Notes: generated by a model from the letters alone, not told the origin. Positions 1-5,890 are shown, counted from the stretch's first letter. The stretch: 6,184 nucleotides of DNA from Spirochaetaceae bacterium (GCA_003170115.1 PMZS01000274.1:1-6184); one strand, 5' to 3'. Program-made: numbers and translations.

Positions 1-996
1 CCCATAGCCCCACTGCCCCCCGATGCCGATGCTGCCCGCCTGCGGCCGGAGGAGGCCGCAGAGGATCCTCCCGAGCGTGGATTTTCCTGATCCGTTCCGT
101 CCGACGAGCGCGCAGGTTTCGCCGAATTTCAGCTCCAGCATGTCAATGCCCAGCGAAAAACTCGATGCGCCGTCGAAGCGGAAGCTCAGGCCCTCTGCGC
201 GGAGAAAGCCCTCCGTTCCTGTCCAACGCGACTCCCGTGGTTCGCCCTGTCGGATGCCGGCATTCGTGAGCGCCGCAAGGAAAGCAGGCTCCCCGGAATC
301 CTTCGCGTCCGCGCGGATGCGTCCTTCGTCGAGCAGGAAGAACGAAGTGCCTCTTGATGCGGCGAGGCCGGACCAGCGTGATTCCATCAGCAGCGCCGTG
401 CCGCCCGCCCCTGCGACGATGTCGAGGACACGCGTTTTCCACTCGCTATCCAGCTCTCCGAGCGCCTCGTCCAGGATCCAGAGCCCGGGGCGGATGGCGA
501 GGAGACACGCCACGAGCAGTCTCTTCTTTTCGCCGCCGGAGAGTGTGGCGGGATTGCGGCTGGCGAAATCCGAAAGTCCAACCTGCTGGAGGCTCCTGCT
601 CACGCGCTCGTGCATCTGAGGGCGCGGCACGCCGAGGGATTCAAGCGCGAATGCCACCTCGGTATCGCAGCGCGTTGTCAGCAACTGCTCATCGGAGTCC
701 TGGGAAACGAGCCCCACGCATTGCATCAACTCGTAGGGCGGCACGCCGCCGATATCGCGGCCATCGAGGAGGACATTCCCGCCGATGGCCCCGCCCGTGA
801 AACGAGGCACGAGCCCTGCCGCGATTCGCGCACACGTCGTCTTTCCGGCGTCCGCCCGGCCGAAAATGACGCTCACACCGCCGCGAGGAACGGTGAGGTT
901 GAGCCCTTCCAGAACATGAATTCCCTGAGAGCCTTCGGGTGCGGGAAATCGGAAGGACAATTCATCAATCGAAAGAACAGGGTTCGTGACGGCCAT
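1..996 (-). CDS. ECF-type (CbiO/EcfA-like) tandem ABC ATPase, 3' end missing
   Basis: Cytoplasmic ATPase of an energy-coupling-factor importer for a vitamin or metal (substrate not readable). 332 residues are present; the C-terminus lies beyond the left edge. Domain 1: Walker A G46-x4-G51-K52-T53-T54; an ECF-like Q-loop VSQDSDEQLL around Q99; signature LSGGE 152-156; Walker B LWILDE 172-177 with catalytic E177. Domain 2 starts near 265, with Walker A GRNGSGKST 299-307, then is cut off. Two ATPase domains in one chain are known for fused EcfA1-EcfA2 (YkoD-like) proteins. Oddities: the D-loop reads ALGELD instead of PTxGLD, and no histidine follows residue 130, so domain 1 lacks the H-loop His (TALLMES near 200-206). 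I chose the ATG at 996. A TTG at 1011, in frame and 6 bases after AGGA, is a credible alternative adding five residues. Partner EcfT/EcfS genes would lie to the left. Confidence 0.9.
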   Translation of the reverse strand, partial: MAVTNPVLSIDELSFRFPAPEGSQGIHVLEGLNLTVPRGGVSVIFGRADAGKTTCARIAAGLVPRFTGGAIGGNVLLDGRDIGGVPPYELMQCVGLVSQDSDEQLLTTRCDTEVAFALESLGVPRPQMHERVSRSLQQVGLSDFASRNPATLSGGEKKRLLVACLLAIRPGLWILDEALGELDSEWKTRVLDIVAGAGGTALLMESRWSGLAASRGTSFFLLDEGRIRADAKDSGEPAFLAALTNAGIRQGEPRESRWTGTEGFLRAEGLSFRFDGASSFSLGIDMLELKFGETCALVGRNGSGKSTLGRILCGLLRPQAGSIGIGGQWGYG

Positions 997-1152
997 CTTG
1001 ATTTGGGTCAAGGCCGATCCTATCAGGACATCGCATATTGGTCACCAGAGGCACACAGATGGCGCAGATTGACCCCAGGAAGCGGCAAGTCGTGGCGGAC
1101 ATCATCAGGCGGCTCCTGGACGAAGTGAAATAGCAGGAGCGTGCGTGCAGCC
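997..1152. other. spacer between ECF ATPase and small membrane protein
   Basis: This 156-base gap separates the start of the ECF ATPase from the stop of the small membrane protein. It holds the possible 24-codon ORF on +, an AGGA that could serve a TTG start of the ATPase, and a 7-bp inverted repeat (1112-1118 with 1134-1140, 15-base loop). That repeat lacks a T-tract on either strand, so I do not call it a terminator. The ATPase promoter should lie here, but no convincing -35/-10 pair is visible. Confidence 0.5.
1059..1133 (+). CDS. possible 24-residue peptide, amphipathic helix
   Basis: A tiny ORF starts at ATG 1059 and ends at TAG 1131-1133, with AGAGG seven bases before the ATG. The peptide begins MAQIDPRKRQ and continues VVADIIRRLLDEVK, a well-formed amphipathic helix with i/i+3/i+4 hydrophobics and alternating charges. 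It is the only plus-strand reading in the 997-1152 spacer that looks protein-like. It could be a real microprotein, a fragment of a larger lost gene, or chance. The start lies inside a 'cacaga'-rich stretch resembling dispersed intergenic tracts found in many bacterial genomes. A poor promoter candidate (TTGATT 998-1003, 17 bases, TATCAG 1021-1026) lies upstream. No function can be assigned. Confidence 0.25.
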   Translation: MAQIDPRKRQVVADIIRRLLDEVK

Positions 1153-1302
1153 CTATGCCTCCGGCTTCGCGTTCGGGCCGGCCCCGGAATCCCTCAGGTT
1201 TCGCGCGGCGCGTGTCAGGCGGAGGACCCAGAAGAGAAACCACGCCAGCGAAATGAGCAACGGTACTCCTACTATCAGAATCTTCGCCGCAAGCGGACTC
1301 AT
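1153..1302 (-). CDS. small single-span membrane protein
   Basis: 49 residues, from ATG 1302 to TAG 1153-1155. Residues 7-27 (KILIVGVPLLISLAWFLFWV) form one hydrophobic span. It is followed by a basic tail, RLTRAARNLRDSG, so the C-terminus should be cytoplasmic by the positive-inside rule. The gene starts 17 bases after the stop of the exported beta protein and is probably co-transcribed with it from the promoter at 1895-1923. The ribosome site is poor (GAGAG about 13 bases upstream), so translation may depend on coupling. I do not recognise a family. A short inner-membrane accessory of the preceding exported protein is a guess from position only. The longer open frame running upstream to 1770 is the antisense-free shadow of the beta protein gene and is not a coding extension. 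Confidence 0.6.
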   Translation of the reverse strand: MSPLAAKILIVGVPLLISLAWFLFWVLRLTRAARNLRDSGAGPNAKPEA

Positions 1303-1319
1303 GGCGTTCGGCGCGCTCT

Positions 1320-1862
1320 CTAGATCCTCAGAGTGACGCCGATTCCGAAGAAGTACCAGTATCCCCAGCCGAAGGCGCTCACGTAACCTTCTTCTGCGGT
1401 CAGACCGACATTTCCGGAAAACCACCAGGTCCATCCGCTGTACTCGGCGATGCCGAAGCCCGAACCGGCTCCGCCCCAGGTCTCGACGACCAATCCCGGG
1501 CCAAGTCCGACGAATCCCTCGAATTTCAGGTTTCTGCCAAAATCCAATCCGATGTTCACCGTGGCCAGCGCGGAGGCTGCAACACCGATTCCCGCGGAGT
1601 TGAACCCCGTGGAGCCCTGCGCGGTGATGCCCCAGGAGAGCGGGAGAGCTCCCAGATCGAACTGGCCCAGGGTGTACTCGATGCCCGCATTCAAGCCGAG
1701 ACCCCACCATGTGAAACCTCCGGTGACAGTCAAGTCGATCGTCCCGGAAGAATCGTATGACACCAGCCACGGAATGGACGAGCTCTTTTTTTCAGCGGCG
1801 AACGCGCCGACTGACGCGCAGAGGAGCAGAACTATGACTGATCTGACGATCTTCCTTCTCAT
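1320..1862 (-). CDS. exported aromatic-rich beta protein, probably outer membrane
   Basis: 180 residues with a clear signal peptide: basic n-region MRRKIVR, hydrophobic core to about residue 19, and AFA/A cleavage near 22-23. The mature part is rich in Gly, Trp, Tyr and Phe, with alternating hydrophobic residues and short turns. Examples are GGFTWWGLGLNAGIEYTLG and SGWTWWFSGNVGL, and the chain ends IGVTLRI. This suggests eight or so antiparallel strands, like a small outer-membrane barrel, although the last residue is Ile rather than Phe. It has no catalytic motif and no named family that I recognise. The start is supported by AGGGGGT six bases before the ATG and by a strong promoter just upstream. 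A small membrane protein follows after 17 bases. A structural or porin-like role in the envelope is inference. Confidence 0.8.
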   Translation of the reverse strand: MRRKIVRSVIVLLLCASVGAFAAEKKSSSIPWLVSYDSSGTIDLTVTGGFTWWGLGLNAGIEYTLGQFDLGALPLSWGITAQGSTGFNSAGIGVAASALATVNIGLDFGRNLKFEGFVGLGPGLVVETWGGAGSGFGIAEYSGWTWWFSGNVGLTAEEGYVSAFGWGYWYFFGIGVTLRI

Positions 1863-1894
1863 GCAGTACCCCCTATCTTGTTTGCTGCAATAGA

Positions 1895-1923
1895 ACAGTA
1901 TGGAGCAGGAATTCCGCTGTCAA
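1895..1923 (-). promoter_or_regulatory. sigma70-type promoter of the exported beta protein
   Basis: On the minus strand TTGACA (1918-1923) is followed by exactly 17 bases and TACTGT (1895-1900). This is a near-consensus promoter, and transcription should begin near 1888, about 25 bases before the ATG. The -35 lies only about 20 bases past the stop of the prenyl synthase gene, so the envelope genes can be expressed independently of the respiratory operon. The spacer contains the palindrome GGAATTCC (1908-1915), which may be incidental. Confidence 0.75.
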
Positions 1924-1942
1924 GCAAGTTCATTTTCGCCGC

Positions 1943-2908
1943 TCAGTACGTGCGCGAGAGCAACTGGCAGCTCACTTCGCGCAAAGTCTGGCGGGCAGGC
2001 AGAGGCGGGAGCTGATCGATCGCGCGGATCGCCCGGTCCGTGTACGCCTCCGCTGCCGCTCGAGCACCGGCGATTCCGCTCCCGGCGGCCACGATCCGCG
2101 TCGCCCGCAACGCCGCCCGCCTGTTCGTGCGGCCTCGGGACAGCGCTGCGGCAAGCTGCCCATCGTCTGATTTCAGCGCGAGAACCACCGGCAGGGTAAA
2201 GATTCCCTGTGAGAGGTCGCTGCCCGCCGGTTTCCCCGTTTCCGCCCCGTCGCACGTGAAGTCCAGGATATCGTCGATGATCTGGAATCCCATTCCGAGG
2301 CTGTAGCCCAGCCGCCTGAGCAGTGAGACCAGCGCCCCGGGACAGCCGCTCTCCACCGCCCCGGCGTGAAACGCAAGGGCGAAAAGAGCCGCGGTCTTTC
2401 CCGCAATCCGGCGCAGATACCGGCGAACGCTCGTGTGCAGAATGTACTTGTCGGCGGACTGGCTGATTTCGCTTCCGCAGATCCGGGCTACCAGGTGAGA
2501 GAGGGCGCGGCCGTTCTGGTCCCCCGCAAGATCCGCAATCAGCGCGAAGCAGGACGCGAAGAGCCAGTCCCCGACCAGCACGGCGGTTCGCGGTCCACGC
2601 AGGGCCTGGAGTGAGGCAACGCCGCGCCGGACGGGCGCGGCGTCAATGATGTCATCGTGCACGAGGGTCGCCATGTGAAGCATTTCCACGGCGGCCGCAA
2701 TGCGGATCATACGATCCCTGTCCGGCATTCCGAAACGGGAGGCGAGGAGGACGAACGCCGGACGGAGCATCTTCCCGCTGGACGCGAAGAGCTGGGTGAC
2801 CGCCTGGCGCACGCACGGGTCATCGCTTGCGGCCCGCAGAAGGATCGTGTCCCTCACCTGCAGAAGCTCGCCCGAGAGCTCCGGATGACCCTCCCAGAAC
2901 CGCATCAT
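1943..2908 (-). CDS. polyprenyl diphosphate synthase (long-chain, trans)
   Basis: 321 residues, full length for the family, which adds isopentenyl diphosphate units to an allylic diphosphate in head-to-tail (1'-4) condensation. Both Mg-binding motifs are present: the first is DDIID at 85-89 within LVHDDIID, the second DDILD at 212-216 within FQIIDDILDF. The substrate lysine/arginine region reads SGKMLRP (K46, R49), and GKPAGSDLSQG (225-235) matches the conserved GK-x-x-x-D segment. Residues just before the first motif are small (MATLVHDD, with A80 at -5), as in long-chain enzymes such as IspB. That argues for a C30-C40 or longer product, typical of quinone side chains. It starts 3 bases after the NDH-2 stop; AGGTAGG overlapping that stop is the ribosome site, so translation is coupled. 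ATG 2908 and ATG 2905 are both possible starts. Product length is inferred. Confidence 0.93.
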   Translation of the reverse strand: MMRFWEGHPELSGELLQVRDTILLRAASDDPCVRQAVTQLFASSGKMLRPAFVLLASRFGMPDRDRMIRIAAAVEMLHMATLVHDDIIDAAPVRRGVASLQALRGPRTAVLVGDWLFASCFALIADLAGDQNGRALSHLVARICGSEISQSADKYILHTSVRRYLRRIAGKTAALFALAFHAGAVESGCPGALVSLLRRLGYSLGMGFQIIDDILDFTCDGAETGKPAGSDLSQGIFTLPVVLALKSDDGQLAAALSRGRTNRRAALRATRIVAAGSGIAGARAAAEAYTDRAIRAIDQLPPLPARQTLREVSCQLLSRTY

Positions 2909-2911
2909 TTC

Positions 2912-5044
2912 CTACCTGGTCGGCTCGTCGGCGTAGAAACGCGTCCTCCTCGCCAGCCGCGTGCCGTTCCACCACCTCTTGAAGAAGGGAACGACCCAGC
3001 TGTCGAGACCGAATGCCCTTCCAGCGCCTCCCAGCATCAGGATTGCGGCGAAAAAGAACCAGAGCTGGTTCCACGCGAACATCCCGCTGAGGGTGAAGAT
3101 TATGCAAAGGCCAAGGGACACGACCGCTGCCCACCATGTAAAAAGCCCGCCGAAAAGAGCAAGCCCGATGACAAGCTCGGTCAGCACGATGATCACCTGG
3201 AACCACGTGTAGGGTATGTGAGAGAAGATCCCGTCCATGAACCATCCGCGGAACCACGTGACGATCCCCCAGTGGGGATCGAGGATATTCTTCGTCGTAT
3301 CCAGCCACGGTCCGTGCACTGCGGGCGCGGCGGATGCACCAGCGGCAGAGGCCGTTCCCGCGGCAGCGGAGGCGGCGCTCACAGCCGCCGCACCGGCGGC
3401 ACCGCCGGCCGCGGCAGAGGCCGCTGAAGTCGCGTCAGTTGCCGCTGCCACGGCAGGAGCAGCAGAAGCCGCTGCTCCTGCCGCCTCCGAGGCGGCGCTC
3501 GTTGCATCGGCCCCCTGAGCCGCGGAAGCAGCCGCCTTCAAGCCCGCCTGGAGCACCCCGGGGGAAAACATCCATCCCGTCTTGCTCTGCCCCGACGAAA
3601 AGTCGAGCCACCCCTCGGTGATTTTGTTTGTCGCTTCAACGACCCACATGAAACCGAGCCACAGGCGCAGAAGGAGCGGCCAGTAGCCCCTGATCCTGTA
3701 GGAGGCGAAACCGCCAATGAACGAGCGCGAATCCCTCACCTCGAGGAACTCGTGCTTCACGTACTCCCAGACCACGTTGACGCCGGCCACCCCGAAGAGG
3801 TGCACGACGTTGATCATGTGCTTTACCGCGATGGCGAAGATTCCGCTCAGGGAAATGCCCATGACATGCGCGACGCCCGAATAGGTTCCGAGGGACACCA
3901 TGATCCCGTGGTAGTTCGACTTGAAGGACTTCATCTCCCCGCCGCTGATCTCCGCGGCAATGTTGTGCGCGGCGACCGCCGCGGTCTGCACGGCCGTCTC
4001 CACGATCTGCGGCATGACGCGTTTGCCTTCGAGGTACCAGGCCACGTCTCCCACGACATAGACGTTGGAATAGTCAGGGCTCTGCATGTATTCGTTGACC
4101 AGGAGCCTGCCGCGCTTTCCCTCGATGTACCTGTCCTTGGAGAAAGTGCAGTCCTTCACCCCGCAGGTGCCCTGGGTCGTGGCAAACCGGCACTGGCGGT
4201 TGGAGCATCTGCCCTTGGTGACCGCAAGGTTGGCCGCGAACTCGCATCCCTGGATACCGCACGTCCAGACGAAGGTCCGGGTGGAGATCGATTTTCCGCC
4301 CGCCAGGAGCACACTGTCCGGCTGGGCTCCAATGATGGGAGTGCGGAGCATGAACTGGACACCCCGACGCTCCAGGTACCTCCTGGACTTCTGCTGGAGC
4401 TTCGCGGGAAGGCTCGGGATGATCGCGTCCAGCGCCTCCACGACGATAATGCGGACCTCGCTCTCGGCGATGTGGAAGTGGCGGCAGAGCACCCCCCTCT
4501 GGTCCATCAGCTCTCCCGCGAGCTCGACTCCCGTGAAGCCGGCGCCCGCCACGACGAAGGTGAGCATCTCGGTTCTCTTGACGCTGTCGGGTTCCGATGA
4601 GGCTCTGCGGTACATGTCTTCCATGTGCCTGCGCAGCCGTATGGCATCTTCCATGGACCACAGCGCGAAGGAATGCTCCTTGATCCCCGGCAGCCCGTAG
4701 TACTCGGGTTCACCCCCGGCGCCGAGGACAAGGTAGTCATAGGGGTAGCGCGCGCTTCCGGAGATCGCTTCGCGGGCCTGGAAATCCACCGTGCGGATGT
4801 CGTCCGTGACGAGGCTGACCTTCCGCGCCCCGAAGATTTTCCGGTAGCTGATCTGCACTGACTCTGGTTCTACCCTGCCGCCGGCGACTTCGTGCAGCTC
4901 GGTCATGAGGGTGTGATAAGAGTTCCTGTCGATGAGAGTGATCTGGACGTCCCGCCGCTTTCCGACTTCGCGTTCCAGCACCTTGGCCGCTTCCACGCCG
5001 CCGTACCCACCGCCAAGGACGACGATGCGGACCGTGTCTGGCAT
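2912..5044 (-). CDS. type II NADH dehydrogenase fused to a split DoxX membrane domain
   Basis: 710 residues, about 300 more than ordinary NDH-2. Residues 1-440 form the two-Rossmann flavoprotein: FAD motif GGGYGG 11-16, NADH motif VVAGAGFTGVELAGE 164-178, second FAD motif NVYVVGDVA 327-335 (D333), and a membrane-associating segment near 397-430. Residues 450-690 are DoxX-like, with spans near 454-472, 612-632, 634-653 and 658-676. Expected reaction: oxidation of NADH at the inner face of the cytoplasmic membrane with reduction of quinone or another acceptor, without proton pumping. Oddities: an insert with three C-x4-C pairs (C262/267, C280/285, C294/299) before the second FAD motif, and an Ala/Ser-rich stretch (503-577) between spans 1 and 2, presumably outside the membrane. 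The start is set by AGGAG five bases before ATG 5044. It is the first gene of an operon with the prenyl synthase. The electron acceptor and the role of the cysteines are unknown. Confidence 0.9.
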   Translation of the reverse strand: MPDTVRIVVLGGGYGGVEAAKVLEREVGKRRDVQITLIDRNSYHTLMTELHEVAGGRVEPESVQISYRKIFGARKVSLVTDDIRTVDFQAREAISGSARYPYDYLVLGAGGEPEYYGLPGIKEHSFALWSMEDAIRLRRHMEDMYRRASSEPDSVKRTEMLTFVVAGAGFTGVELAGELMDQRGVLCRHFHIAESEVRIIVVEALDAIIPSLPAKLQQKSRRYLERRGVQFMLRTPIIGAQPDSVLLAGGKSISTRTFVWTCGIQGCEFAANLAVTKGRCSNRQCRFATTQGTCGVKDCTFSKDRYIEGKRGRLLVNEYMQSPDYSNVYVVGDVAWYLEGKRVMPQIVETAVQTAAVAAHNIAAEISGGEMKSFKSNYHGIMVSLGTYSGVAHVMGISLSGIFAIAVKHMINVVHLFGVAGVNVVWEYVKHEFLEVRDSRSFIGGFASYRIRGYWPLLLRLWLGFMWVVEATNKITEGWLDFSSGQSKTGWMFSPGVLQAGLKAAASAAQGADATSAASEAAGAAASAAPAVAAATDATSAASAAAGGAAGAAAVSAASAAAGTASAAGASAAPAVHGPWLDTTKNILDPHWGIVTWFRGWFMDGIFSHIPYTWFQVIIVLTELVIGLALFGGLFTWWAAVVSLGLCIIFTLSGMFAWNQLWFFFAAILMLGGAGRAFGLDSWVVPFFKRWWNGTRLARRTRFYADEPTR
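3314..3538 (-). repeat. Ala/Ser-rich low-complexity insert in the DoxX domain
   Basis: Encodes residues 503-577 of the NDH-2/DoxX protein, mostly Ala with Ser, Gly, Thr and Val. Imperfect repeats are visible: DATSAAS at 513-519 and 537-543 (24 residues apart), and SAAPAV at 527-532 and 571-576. At DNA level the 12-mer gaggcggcgctc occurs at 3369-3380 and 3489-3500. It reads as a flexible or helical linker that grew by internal duplication, and may vary in length between strains. Confidence 0.85.
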
Positions 5045-5067
5045 ATGTCTCCTCTTGGAATCCGCTC

Positions 5068-5096
5068 ATGGTTGCCAACAGTTTCGAGATTGTCAA
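5068..5096 (-). promoter_or_regulatory. probable promoter of the NDH-2/prenyl synthase operon
   Basis: A perfect -35 TTGACA (5091-5096, minus strand) is followed 17 bases later by AACCAT (5068-5073), a poor -10 with three of six consensus bases. It would give a leader of about 16 bases holding the AGGAG ribosome site. A weak -10 under a perfect -35 would fit an activated or tightly controlled promoter, especially with the dyad that covers it. Confidence 0.5.
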
Positions 5097-5097
5097 C
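5071..5097. promoter_or_regulatory. 27-bp dyad, candidate operator
   Basis: GTTGCCAA (5071-5078) and TTGTCAAC (5090-5097) form an inverted repeat with 7 of 8 matching bases and an 11-base spacer. Each arm also contains the small palindrome TTGnCAA, with centres 18 bp apart, close to two helical turns. The right arm overlaps the -35 of the NDH-2 operon and the left arm abuts its -10, which suits a repressor. The TTG...CAA character recalls redox regulators of the Rex kind, but the Rex consensus is not met. Confidence 0.4.
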
Positions 5098-5134
5098 AGG
5101 TACCCTCACCCGGTGCCTACGCGCGGCCGCCCTG

Positions 5135-5143
5135 TGCTATAAA
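5135..5143 (+). promoter_or_regulatory. extended -10 promoter of the apbE remnant
   Basis: TGCTATAAA is an extended -10 element (TGn plus TATAAA at 5138-5143) with no recognisable -35. Transcription would start near 5150, at or just before the first ATG, or 24 bases before the second ATG at 5174. It points away from the NDH-2 operon, making 5045-5149 a divergent control region. Confidence 0.5.
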
Positions 5144-5149
5144 CGGCGA

Positions 5150-5890
5150 ATGAACCTTCGCCATCTGCGGGGCATGCGCCTCCTGCGCGCCCTTTTTTTT
5201 TCTGGCCTGTACAAGTGGCTGGGGGGCCCCGCCCCTGGAACGGACTGAATACAATCTGCTTGGCAGGGCCTGCTCTATTCGAGTGACGGTGACGGCGCGT
5301 ATGACATCACCGTAGACCCGCTGGTGAAGCTCTGGGGAATCGGCTCCGCTCGTGCGCGTGTCCCCGGCCCCGACGAAATCCACCATGTGATCGCTCTCAT
5401 CGACTACAGGAACGTCGTGCTGGATCCGAAGGCGTCCACGGTTTTTCTCAAAAACCCGGGCATGGGGCTGGACCTGGGCTCGATTGCGAAGGGGTACGCC
5501 GCGGACGAAGTCGCGAGAATTTTTCAGGCACACGGGACCAGGATTGGATACGTGGAGATCACCGGCGGATCAGTGACCACAGCCGGCACGTATGAGAGGT
5601 TCTTCGAGCAGGGCGGAAAGCGCTGCTTCCATATCCTCGATGCGCGGACCGGCTACCCTGCCTGGAACGGCCTGGCGGCGGTTGCCATCGTGGCGGGGGA
5701 TTCAACCACGGCGGACGAGTACGATACGCTGGTCTTTACTCTGGGTCTCGAACATGGCAGATCATTCGTCGAATCGCTCAAGGGAAAGATCGAAGCAGTT
5801 TTCATCACGGAAAAGCGCGAGGTCTATGTCACGCCCGGACTTCGCTCGCGCTTCACCCTCACTGACGCCAGGTTCACCGAATTGCGCTAA
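5150..5890 (+). pseudogene. apbE: apbE remnant (FAD:protein FMN transferase lipoprotein)
   Basis: Remnant of ApbE, the Mg-dependent enzyme that attaches FMN covalently to Thr/Ser of exported redox proteins. From ATG 5150 or 5174 the frame gives MRLLRALFF, then runs through nine Ts (5193-5201) to a TGA at 5246-5248. Dropping one T restores LACTSGWGAPPLERTEYNLL and then GRACSIRV, a lipobox cysteine and the usual first strand; that frame stops at TAG 5313-5315. The body resumes in the original frame: GAYDITVDPLVKLWGIG (family FDPTVGPLVxLWGFG), GMGLDLGSIAKGYAADE, TAGTYERFFEQGGKR and HILDARTGYP with the metal-binding Asp/Thr. Missing are about 70-80 residues between CSIRV and LLYSSDG, including the SEISRLN region, and about 40-50 between GYVEI and TGGSV, which carries cofactor contacts. 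A GTG at 5324 could start a 188-residue fragment, but that would lack both regions. Almost certainly non-functional. Confidence 0.8.
5193..5201 (+). repeat. nine-T homopolymer at the apbE frameshift
   Basis: A run of nine Ts in the signal-peptide coding part of apbE. Eight Ts would join MRLLRALFF to LACTSGW in one frame. Homopolymers of this length slip in replication and are also common sequencing-error sites, so it could be mutation, phase variation or artefact. Correcting it does not rescue the gene because of the later deletions. Confidence 0.7.

Noticed and set aside
23..800. Two long plus-strand open frames (23-619 and 354-800)
   Set aside because: They lie opposite the ECF ATPase. Their translations are Arg/Ser/Pro-rich without domains, while the minus strand shows Walker, signature and Q-loop motifs.
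1112..1140. GCTCCTG/CAGGAGC inverted repeat as a terminator
   Set aside because: 7-bp stem with a 15-base loop and no T-tract on either strand.
1450..1893. Plus-strand frame opposite the exported beta protein, and the minus frame 1153-1770
   Set aside because: The signal peptide, ribosome site and promoter support the 1320-1862 minus frame. Only the last 49 codons of the 1153-1770 frame, outside that gene, look real.
2657..3518. Plus-strand open frames at 2657-3427 and 3237-3518
   Set aside because: They are antisense to the prenyl synthase and DoxX genes. The Ala/Pro-rich translation is the mirror of the GC-rich linker.
3752..4700. Plus-strand frames of 282 and 204 residues
   Set aside because: They are antisense to the flavoprotein domain. 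They are His/Asp/Arg-rich with no recognisable motif, and stay open because of high GC at third positions.
5045..5149. FMN riboswitch ahead of apbE
   Set aside because: None of the conserved RFN-element helices are visible, and the space before the predicted transcript start is not transcribed in that direction.
5150..5248. A genuine 32-codon peptide (5150-5248)
   Set aside because: A single T deletion turns it into a lipoprotein N-terminus followed by the typical first ApbE strand, so it is the broken front of apbE.
5246..5248. TGA read as selenocysteine or by recoding in apbE
   Set aside because: The residues before it in that frame do not match ApbE; the matching N-terminal sequence is in another frame, so frameshift and deletion explain the stop better.
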